From contig OX387610.1 in assembly GCA_947568835.1 (NCBI GenBank), positions 7,093,501 to 7,157,500 on the forward strand: 64,000 bases of DNA, given 5' to 3'. The first letter of the stretch is position 1; the number at the start of each line of letters is the position of its first letter. The notes beneath the pieces were generated by a model. It was not told where the DNA came from and ran no database searches. It worked only from the letters and a program-made list of their open reading frames with translations. Of the stretch, positions 1 to 10,700 are shown piece by piece. The translations under genes were made by a program, and so were the position numbers. This DNA is from Protonemura montana (taxonomy: Eukaryota; Arthropoda; Insecta; Plecoptera; Nemouridae).

Positions 1-2440
1 TTTATTGCTTCTAGCCAACTATATTTAAGTTTTATTATGTAACCTTCGGCGTGCGCTAGCCACGGAAATCAATCAGAATCGCACCGAGTCTTGCCTTTGC
101 AACTTAATACTTGATGGGTACTCTCACTGTAGATGCAGTTGAGCACGATCCCACAAATGAAAGATGATCAAACTCTGCTTTGAGACTTTGGCCCTCGCAT
201 ATTATGTAGCCTAGAGAAAAGAACCCAATCAGAGGGTTGCAAAACTGATCCAACCCCGATCGCAAACAGCGTTTAGTCATTTCAGGATGAGAACAGCCAA
301 TAAATATCAGCTTTCAGGGGCAAATGTTTTTTGAAGGCTGTGAGTTGGCCATTCATTGGCAGTTCTAACCCTGAAAATACGACACGCAGTTCATATTTCG
401 TGAGAGAAAATAGCCAATCCTAAAAGGGAATTGTGTAAGAATTGTTCAAAAATTTGTTGCGCGATGACTTGTCACTTCCTGCTTTGAGTTTCAATTGGGC
501 CGTGCCCAATGACAAGTGACAAATCATTCGATATCTTTACACAACGACCCTGGGTTCAAAGCCCGTTTCATGCAGACCGCACCATCTGTGCCACTTCTCG
601 TAGAATTTGGACTGATGAGCCAGCTTGGCATAGGTGCTATAGTCTGTGAGTGTGTCGCAAAGTCATCATCGATACACAAGTACCGACTTTGCATAGGTGC
701 TAAAGCGGGTGAATTTGTCACGATGTCTTCATCAGCACACGTCAGTCACATCGTATTCAACGGGTGGTGGGGCGGAAGGTATGGAGCGCTCAAACGGGCA
801 TTCAATAATGCTTAATGTCAAAAACATTAAAGGAGAAAAAAAAAATAACAGCTTACGACAAGGTAATGGACCACAGAGTCCCTTGAAGAAAGCATGCAAG
901 GCGGTGCGTTTCTGTCCTTCAAACGCTAGCGCCGCCGGAAGGCGGACTTTGACTGTGTCCCGTCACGCGGCCCTTTTCGGAGCCGAGGCCAGGAATTGTG
1001 CAACGTGTGGATCTCAGTAGGTTATTATATCGACTCACAATACACTGTACATAGCAAGTTAACATTGTTGTCTCTATTTGACGTATGCATTTTTATTGGA
1101 GCTGCCTAAATCACGTACTCATTCCTTTTCCTTACCCCAGATTTCAAACCTGTCAGCCATGAGGAAAATTATATGGCAATGTCACCTTATTTAAATTATA
1201 TCTTATCATTAGGCTAACAGTTAGCCAGAGTTCCAGCACTTATTTTAAACTGTCTTTATGAAAATGACCTTTGTGCATTGTATTTATCTTACAGTCACCC
1301 AAAGATGGAGTTGCCTGGCATTTCAAATGTCATTTTTTCGTTACTTCTCGCAGATTAATCAAATTTTAACCAGACTTACTCTCAGTAAATCAGGTTTATG
1401 TTCATGTATCAATAATTTGAGTCGCATCTGTTTAATTGTAGAGGCTTTTTTTTGTTGAGCTGTTGTTTGGCCACAACCATTACCATGTGCTGGAGGCTTG
1501 TGTGCTTGGTAGAAAGTTTAACATTAGCGCTGTAACTCAGAATAATCCTAATAACTAAAAACCCAGTTATACAGAAATAGAGATGTTGCTACGAAAAACA
1601 GGTGCAGTGAAGGGTCTTACCCCTCAAGGATGTATAGCTGAATTATCACAACTTTTCTAACTTTGAAATTTTATCAAATATTTTATAAATCTGTTTGGAT
1701 TTGCTTTACGATTTTGCTCTGTTAAGAGGAGGTTGGTTAAGAGGAGGAGAAGATTCGACGTTTCGGCGAGGCACGGCTCCAAAAAAGAGCAAAACCAAAA
1801 AGCACATTCAAACATCAAATCATAGCTCTGAAAAGTTTCACGCAAGCTTTAATACATCTACGATTTAGTTTTAATTGGAAAATTATCGGACAAATATTTC
1901 TAATTAACAGAAACAGACGTTTTTTTTTTTTTTAATTTGGAATTATTGATTTCAAAAATTGTACCCAGCTTCTTGCTGTCCACAAGGTGGTGCTAGAAAG
2001 TTATAGCATTTATAGCTTAGAGAACTCAGAAGTTAGTTATAGTATCTTTGAGCTCGTCGGTCGGCGCGAGTGCGGCACTTGCCTTCGCCCTTCGGCCCAA
2101 AGACTTAACCGTAACCCTGATCCACGGTATGGTCACCACTCAGCCGGTCTGCCCGGCGGTCGTTGCGCCCAAAAATACAAATTAATTACCTCACCTCTGG
2201 ATCCACCTGTTTATGAGAAGACCTACTGCTTAGAGCCTGGAGTATTCAAAGACATGACCGCACTTCGATGCAAACGGTCAATTCTGAGCAGGAGCTGCGC
2301 TTGGTTGAGTAGGCGTTCGTGGGAAGTTAGCCTCAGCCTTCGCCTTCAAAAGCTCGGAATTGCTTAGCAGACTATGTGAACAAACCGCAGTAAAAAAAGT
2401 GTACATAAATATTCCACCCTTAATAACGCATGAAAGCAAA
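1..2440. other. left end, no gene seen
   Basis: The open frames here are short and overlap on both strands. None has a recognisable domain or a convincing chain of splice sites. The stretch around 2040-2370 is richer in C and G but shows no family resemblance. A fragment near 1495-1545 matches one end of the MITE family seen whole at 31166-31547. I see nothing else I can support. Confidence 0.5.
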
Positions 2441-2469
2441 TAGTAACATCATTGAATTTTTCACAGTTA

Positions 2470-2683
2470 ATAGAACACGTGATGGGCTTTCGATCCGTGA
2501 TGGTCTAAATTTTAAGCCCAGCCTTGGACAAAAATAGGCTAACTTTGACCAAAATTTGCTTTTCAATTATTTGCGAGAAAATGAAGGGGGGGTTCTCCCT
2601 TGAAATTTTCACAGATGATAGAGTGCATGATGGGCTTTCGATCCGTGATGGTCTTAATTTTTGGCCCAGCCCTGGACAAAAGA
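2470..2683 (+). repeat. repeat family A, two tandem copies
   Basis: A block containing TTTCGATCCGTGATGGTCT followed by a GCCCAGCC-GGACAAAA stretch occurs at about 2485-2540 and again at about 2630-2683. Between the copies lies a G-run ahead of TTCTCCCTTGAAATTTTCAC. The reverse complement of the same block occurs three times at 14500-14860. No coding content is seen. Confidence 0.75.
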
Positions 2684-2697
2684 AATCTCGATAAAGC

Positions 2698-2743
2698 CAT
2701 AGAAATCTCGATGTAGCCTGGAGGCTACATCGAGATTTCTATG
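2698..2743. repeat. 46-bp perfect hairpin
   Basis: Two perfectly complementary 22-base arms (2698-2719 and 2722-2743) are separated by only two bases (GG). A partial direct copy, AGAAATCTCGATA, precedes the left arm at about 2681. The hairpin sits between repeat blocks A and B and may belong to that composite repeat. Confidence 0.85.
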
Positions 2744-2839
2744 ATCAGTTGAACATGAAACGGCAAATCGACTGCATCTACCAGAATAAAATCGTGTGAA
2801 ACTCAAAATCTTGTAAAATTATAAAAACAAAATAAGGTC

Positions 2840-3110
2840 CCTTGAGGTAGACGCAAATTTTGTGCCCAAATTTTCAAAATGGGTTTTCAAGCATCCAACA
2901 CCCAACAAAGACACAATTTCTTGTTACCTTGAGTTACTAAACCGGCTGTAACTACCAAACGAAATCCCGGCCCAACTCAAAAATCTTTGTATAATGATCA
3001 GAACATACAGAGGTACCTCAAGGCAAAAGGAAAATGTGGGCCGGATTTTCTGAAGGGGTTAAACGGCGTCTAAACCCAACACCAATACGATTTCTTGGGT
3101 TATCCACTGC
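2840..3110 (+). repeat. repeat family B
   Basis: The block includes TACAGAGGTACCTC, a GGATTTTCTGAAGGGGTTAA stretch and ACGGCGTCTAA. Its reverse complement, with the same internal order, is at 12880-13310. It follows block A here and precedes inverted block A at the other site, so the two loci look like inverted copies of one larger unit. Confidence 0.75.
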
Positions 3111-4560
3111 CGTCGCCCGTATGTATGCAACCCACGAGCACACAGAATTGCGTTACGACACGGCGTTGTCATTGCCCGTTTGATTCTACGATTCTACCGT
3201 TCCTTGCGCCAGAACAGCTGTTTTGAAATATTAACCTTTACGTTTGTAGAGGAAATGTCATCGACCTATTGCAAACGAAAATGGTTTCACATTTATTTAT
3301 CATACTACGGGTGTTTATTTACTTAAATAATTTTACAAGTTATCAATGAATGCTTAGTGAGAAGGTTTACGTAACAGTAACAACAGAAATTTTAATTCGC
3401 AACTAGAATTCGAACTGCATTGATACGGCCAGGACAAGATATGAAAGATTGGTCTGAAACTAATTATGTGCCTTCTCATTTAAATGATTGTAAGTACGAT
3501 TTTACTGTTATTTATTTGTGTGATCTCGTTTGAATGTTTCTAAATGTTTTCTCGACAGATAGTTTGAGCAAAAACTCTCTTTTGTAACTCCAACAAACCG
3601 CCGTATGAACGTCACGTTGGATAAAGCTTACAAATAATGTTAATTTTACAACCATTTCCAGTTGTTTCCAATCAATTTTCACAATCTCTATTTGGGGTGT
3701 CGATTTCCAAGTGAATGTCGCGGAAAAGACAGGCCACTTACCGATGTACTTACATACCAACAACCATTGTTACATGAAATTACACAGTTTTCACATTTTG
3801 TTTGGCTTTCTTGGTTTTATCTTTCGACGAGCTAAAATCCTGTACACTGCTGATTCACGATCTAATCACGAATTAAGCTTTAAATAACTTTGACCGTTTT
3901 CAATCACTTTTGACATATTGGCATACCTCTCTGCGGAGAGGGTCACATATTTCTCAGCGAATTTTTACCACACAAAGGACAGGTATGTGATTAGGTATAG
4001 ATGGGGTACGCATTGACCGTTGTTCAGCTATTTATAGAAAATAACTGCCTCGTTTAGTTAGACCTATTGTCTATGTATATATCCACCAATTATGTAGGCC
4101 GTCGATATCAAAGTTTTATCCAAACTAACAAAATGCTACACGATCAAATACATCCACTAGAATAGGAAAGTGAGCAATAAAACTCATAAAATATTCACTT
4201 ATCTTAGGCTTCGAGCCTTTTTCAGAGCTACCAAAAGTATTTTGAGAAAAAGGAATTCCTAATTTTCATATTTTTTTCTTAAATAATAATTTTAAAGACC
4301 GTTGACAATGACATTGCACACTACGATTCTAATAAAATCTAGCGCTATGCTCTTGTAATTATAAAGATCAACCGCATAAAACACTGCTATTATAACGCCA
4401 TCATTTATCTGCCTAGCGAGCTATCCATCTATGCATGCAACTGGGTAAGTAGCTAGGGTACACACATATTTACCAAACTATATTTTTTTTGTGAAATTGT
4501 ACGGTTTATAAATTTTTTTCGTGCGTGCAAGGAAAATTGCGCCGAGGAATATGTTTTCTC
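3111..4560. other. AT-rich intergenic, nothing recognised
   Basis: AT-rich sequence with no open frame of family resemblance and no tandem repeat. It may contain the promoter of the gene whose first coding exon is at 4791, but I see no diagnostic element. Confidence 0.4.
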
Positions 4561-4790
4561 TTGAATGTGTTCATATTTTCCGAGCAGTTCGGCTGAGTAC
4601 CACTGCATGCAGCCAGGTAGCGTTGTTAAATTAGCAGGTAGTCCACTTCCCGCCCCAACCGTTTACTGGGTGTTTTTAGCGGAGCTCGGGCATTCGCTTC
4701 TGAACTCTCCGACGAGAACGTTGTGCTGTCTTCTCGTCTCTTGGCCAAGAGAACTCTGTGGAAGATCAACTTGCTTGCTGTTGGCTCAAA

Positions 4791-7700
4791 ATGTCTCTCA
4801 AATTATTTCGGTAAGTTGACATTTTACGTTTTTTACAATTCAACTAAATAATTCAACCGTCGCAGCTCGACTCTCGGTCGCCACATTTATGTTATTAGTA
4901 TGCATTAAAATTTACCCGAGGTCATTTAACCCAGCCTTTTTTATTATAAATAATCTATTTGGCTTCAATTTATAACAGCAGAGAAAATACGGGGACGCAA
5001 TATCAGAGGCGCTATTACAATCATTATTAGATTTACTGCTATCGTTTATTTCAATATCCACTTCATTTTGACATTATTTTTGCAATTAACTTCAAAACGC
5101 TGTTGTAGCTTTGCTGAACGAATGGCGTACAATTGCACTTGTTGCAGGCAACGAGGAGTCGTGGTTAGAATGTGTTTCATTGTCCAATAATGGCGTGTGT
5201 TTTTCAGACATGGGACGCCTTCAACACGAGAGCAGCAACATGGAGGAACATTTCCCGCCCATGAAAGACAAGATGGAGTCGTCGCTTCATTGTTTGGGTG
5301 AGTCTTTCAATGCTTTATCATTCCTCTTCATTTCGCAAAACCTGCTACAAATATTGGTTGTATATTCCTCGCGTGTTGGCTAGTTTATTTAATTTCTGGT
5401 TACCTGCGTTTCTTTCTTTAGAAGATTAGACCTTAAGAGTTTAGACAATCATTTAGTCAATCCGATCTCCACCTGTCGCGGGTGTTGCTCTAACCAATTG
5501 AGCTACTTGGACCCCGATCTCCACCTGTCGCGGGTGTTGCTCTAACCAATTGAGCTACTTGGACCCCGATCTCCACATGTCGCGGGTGTTGCTCTAACCC
5601 ATTGAGCTACTTGGACCCCGATCTCCACCTGTCGCGGGTGTTGCTCTAACCAATTGAGCTACTTGGGCACTGGCTTTTTGAGAGTATTTCAGTGTTTTTG
5701 ATGAGAATGACAGATCTTCAAGGAGTAGAACCACGAGGCTGTAAATACTCAGTCACTCTGATTCCAGTGAGGCTATATCACGTCACAACCATTCAATCTC
5801 GAGTAACTCCAATTTGACGTTGGACGCGTTTTATTTAGTTAAAATATTATTTAACTTGCATCAATTTTGAGACTGTTATAGTGTTCATAATAATAAAAAA
5901 GCGTTTTTTTGCTTCATAAAGACCCTCTCTTGCCGTGAAGTTTTTCCTCAAGTAACTTGTTTTTGAGAGTGCAAACGTTCCATTTGTTTGGATGCTTTGT
6001 TTTAAAGAACAACAATTCGTCACGGCCTGCCAAACTTCCGAAGTATCATCCCGGGTTTTCTATCTGTTTCAACAGATTTGATTTCTTATTTCAATTGAAC
6101 ACACGACCTTGTATCTTTTACCATCGTAAGGAAACATAGCACCTAACAGCCAAGACTTGGATCCTAATTTTGGAAAGGGTTTTTTCAATTGAGAACTCTC
6201 GTTCCACGAATGGAGATTCCATCATCCTTCATCACCTGTTGCCTTGCTCTCCAGTACTTTGCCAGTCTCCTCCCCTGTTTGTATCGTTGAGGTAGTCGGA
6301 GACACAGCGTGCTTTTTTGTCATAATTTAGGCTCATTTCAATTCCTGGGGCTGCCCCAATCGACTACTGAATTTAACAAAATTTAAATTGTGTTTTCTCC
6401 TTTCATATTGTCGAACAACATTTAACGATGACATGTTTTATTATTAGAAACACAAAAAACCTCTCAGAAATTGGTGATCTTGGTTCTAATCCTTGGAGAT
6501 TCGTCGTTCTCATCAAATTCACTCAAATCCTCTCCAAAGTAAGTCTTCTGTCCAAGTAGCTCAATTGGTTAGAGCAACACCCGTGACAGGTGGAGATCGA
6601 GATTCCAGTCCCCGTTGGATCAGCCATTTTTTAGAGGTTATTAGTGTTCTTAGTAAAAAAATACTTTGCCCATTGCAAGCATTGAGTCACCGAGCTTGAA
6701 TGGATGTGGATAGAATCAGAGTGACTGTGACCATGCACGGTCTCTTGGTCATTCACCCGTCATTTGTATTCAACGCATTAAAATCCTCTTGAAAAGCTCT
6801 TGTCCTACTAGCTCAGTTGGATGTTTGAGCAACACCAAGACCAGACGGACCGGGTTCGAGACTTCGACCAGCCACTAATTTATGTTGGGTTAATTATGTT
6901 CCTAACAATAAACTACCCCGGGGACCAATTGCGAGCAATTGCATCAATTTTGAATTCCACAATCAAATTAAAACTGAAGCTGGTTATTGATTCGAGTGTA
7001 TCTTGGTTCGTTGCAGGCCCCGCCGAGATTGAGTCGACTTCGACGTCGAGACTTCGACGCCGAGACTTCGACGCCAAGACTTCGACGCCGAGACTCGCCC
7101 GCGTTTCTCGTCGCTATCGGAATCGGGACACGGGCGCGTAATCCGTTACCTCGGTCGGCCGGGATGTTTGCGTTCAACGTCAGCTAAGTTGTCTAGGGTT
7201 AGCGCTTCAAGGCCTTACACAAACAAACAAACACACAAACACACAACCAGTTAGGCAACAGGTATCTACAGGTAGCAGTCATCCACGAGCCAACGGGTCC
7301 ACGAGCAACGAGTCTTCATCTTCTGCATGGCATGTGGGCACCGCATGATTGCATGGCATGGGGACATGGCATGGGGACTCAGCTAAAGGGTGGGAGCGCT
7401 AGGTTAGGGCGTCGTGTTTTCTTAATGGTGGGTCGTATGCAGGGGATAAGTAAGGGAAAGCCCAAGTAGATCCCCTGTTCCATCGCGACGAGTGGGGTAA
7501 CTGGCCTAAAGGGTGGGAGTAGGAAACTTAGCTCGGCAGGAGGCCTGCTGGTGGGGTTAGGGCAGGTGGAGGATATCGGGGATCCCGGGGCCCAACAGTT
7601 ATAAATGGGAGGGTTTTTGTTAGGAGTAGGGCGTCGTGGGAGGCATTGCGGCGGTCGGGAATAGCCCAGTAGTATACCGTCCCTCTACGACGAGGAGGGT

Positions 7701-10700
7701 TTGCTGGCCTCGGGGTGGGTTAGGCCGTCGAGTCAACGAGTCTTCGAGCATCCATCAACGCCGTTCTCTACTCTAGGTCCCGAGGGTCAATGGCTTGCCT
7801 TCCCTCTTGGGTGTTCTCGGGAGGGTTTCGTACTAGGGAGGGTCGTGCTCGAACGTGTCCTGGAGGCAAGGGGGGATGATTGACGTCAAGCGATCCTCTT
7901 GTCTAATCACTCAGACACGATGGAGGGGAACAGGACCATCAGGATGGTCACCAATGGGTTGGTGGGTAGCTACTTTAGCCGCAAGACAGAAGGTCTGCTT
8001 CGGCCAGCGTAGGGTGGGGTAACGCTACGGCTTGGGGTAGTTTTGCAGCTAAGTCCGCGTCTTCGAGCTCCCAGCTTCCAGCGTCAGCTTCGAGATTCAC
8101 CAAAGTTACTTTCCAGCCTTTCAGGTCAGCGATCGCATCTACGCCGAGGATCACGCCGGGAGACGCAGCAGGAGCCGGAGGAAGAACGTCACAAGATAGC
8201 TTACACACACACACACACTCACTCACACTCGAAGCGCTAATCCTACGACCTCTTTCCTCAGCGTTCATTACGATTTCGCTTCGGTACCGTGATTAGTCTT
8301 GCGTTTATTCTGCGTTTTTGATGCGTTTATACTGCGTTTTTACTGCGTTTATACTGCGTTTATACTGCGTTTATACTGCGTTCTTGATGCGTTCTTGATG
8401 CGTTTATACTGCGTTTTTACAGCGTTTATACTGCGTTTTTGATGCGTTTATACTGCGTTTTTACTGCGTTTATACTGCGTTTATACTGCGTTTACTCTGC
8501 ATTTTTGATGCGTTTATAATGCGTTTATTCTGCGTTTACTCTGCGATTTTACTGCGTTTTTACTGCGTTTATGCTGCCGGCCCGTATAGCTGGCACGATC
8601 TGAACTGGAGGAATCGTGGAGGGAACGAGAGTATGGAAGCAGGAACTGTTGTGGTTGTCAAGTGTGAGATTGTAAGAACTGTTGTGCCTTTAAATGTTCC
8701 TGTTTGTGTCAATGTTTGTGTCAATGTTTGTGTCAATGTTTGTGTTAATGTTTGTGTCAATGTTTGTGTTAATGTTTGTGTCAATGTTTGTTAATGTACC
8801 TGTTTGCGACTATGTTTTTGATTTTGTACCCGACTGTACTAATTGCGTTTGATGTAATTTTTACATTTGCGTTCTGTTTCACTAACTTGTGTTCTTGTAA
8901 TCCATGTCGCAGGAACCTAATGACGGAGCCTTTACCTTTCAGCGCCTGATAATCAAATGCCAGGCAATAACAAAAACTTTTTTGATTTCATTGTTGCGAA
9001 CGTCAAGTGTCTCCGTGAACACTGCTACCAACACGACTGGCCGATTGTTGCATCAACCCCATGGCTACCAACACGACTGGCCGATTGTTGCATCAACCCC
9101 ATGGCTACCAACTGGATCATCATCTCGGCAACAAAGATGGAACGGAGTTTAGAAGAGGGTTCTGGTTCGACTCCCAGTACCTAGCCAGTCGCCACGGCAA
9201 CAAAGGTGAGCCAACAAATAAACATTATAAATTATTAAACAAGTTGAGTCGAGACCGATGAAGCACTCTTGACTAGATTTACATAATAACCGTTGTTTGC
9301 TTCGGGAATATTTTGAAACTCTGTGCATCTCTTCCCGGTGAAATTTGTCAGCCCAACGTTTGTTTTATTTTTGTCCTTTGATTTCCAGCTGACCGCCCGA
9401 GGCTACAGAATCTGCGCCCGTAACACTTGTCGCTCGAGACCAAAACGAAGAATGAAGATCGACATGCTGCTCGACTGACCGATGGTAAGCCAAGATTTGA
9501 TCGGCATTTTCCACAATAAATCCGCTGCAGGAATCGATTCTTCCAACTTACCAGTGGTGTAGTCCTACATTTTTTTTGGGTATACGCTGGGTTATCAGGC
9601 TATGAGTTCCAAATGCCGTGGTCATCACTAGGTTAGGTACTGGCTAGGTACTTCTAGTCTATTCACTAGTTATAGTTCATAGATAGTCCATTACTATCAA
9701 CACTAAAACTACTACTTGGTGTTGGGGTCGCAGCAATCGCGCTTTCCTCGGGTGGGTTGAATGAGTACGTTGACTGCTTGGAAAAACCATTGCATACCCA
9801 TCCAGATCATACGAACCGCTACCATACACGGACTACCCACTTTTCGGAATAAACTTTGCTTTTCGAGTTTTTATAGTGCATGTTGTAGGGAGATTAAGAA
9901 TTGTCGTTGCATAACGCATTTTAAAGTTTTGCAAAGTGTATTTACTGGGCGTATACCCTGTAATTTTTTTGGGTATACGCTCGGTGTCTAAAAGTTTTTT
10001 GGGTATACGGCTAATACCCGCGTACACCCTCGACTACACCACTGCAACTTACCTTGCACTAAACGAGTCCGTCCGTTGTGCTTTGCTCGTTTAAATTTCG
10101 CGTCTACCCGTCCCAGTGGCGTTGCAAGCCACTGTCGATCGTGACTAACGTGTTTCTGGTTTTGTCTGCAGTCGGCGGTTGTCATTCACGATTGAAGAAA
10201 GTGACGGTGAAGACCTCGAGGAACCTGCGCTCCCAGGCTTCCCCCGCGACAAGTGTCGTACGATGGAATATATTCGACAACAAAACTACAGGTACGCAAC
10301 TGCATGGACGTAAAGCTCACTGCTCCAAACCGTAACTTTGATTGTAAGCCGACATTTTAATTCGACATGTACATCAGTGAGAATTCAATCGACTGAGAGC
10401 GTACACAACTACCCTCTAGAAACTTTGTTCCCATTCGTGGAATCGACCCCCAGTTGTTAGCTTACGAGGCACATACTTGGACTTAGCCACAAAAAGTTGT
10501 TGCTAGCAACCGTCTAGCGGGAACATAATTGATGAACGGTTTGTCGTGTTAGAAACACCGGTTCTCGTTAGATCACCAAAGTTAAGCAACACTGTGCTGA
10601 GTCAGGTATTGGATGGGTGACCATCATACACATGACCAGTTCTGTTCGGGAGAGAGGTTGGAGGGATGAAAGTTAATACAGCAACTTCACTCGCCTTACT

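Noticed and set aside
6550..6625. Possible functional tRNA gene
   Set aside because: The A-box fits, but the B-box is degenerate, no acceptor-stem pairing is apparent and a SINE tail follows; the same unit recurs as repeats.
8519..8794. Open frames with VCVN/LTQT-type repeats on both strands
   Set aside because: They arise from a 12-bp minisatellite whose period is a multiple of three; no independent coding evidence.
10533..10640. Possible genuine 5S rRNA gene
   Set aside because: Only the internal-promoter part matches 5S; the 5' and 3' stem halves are missing and a SINE body follows.
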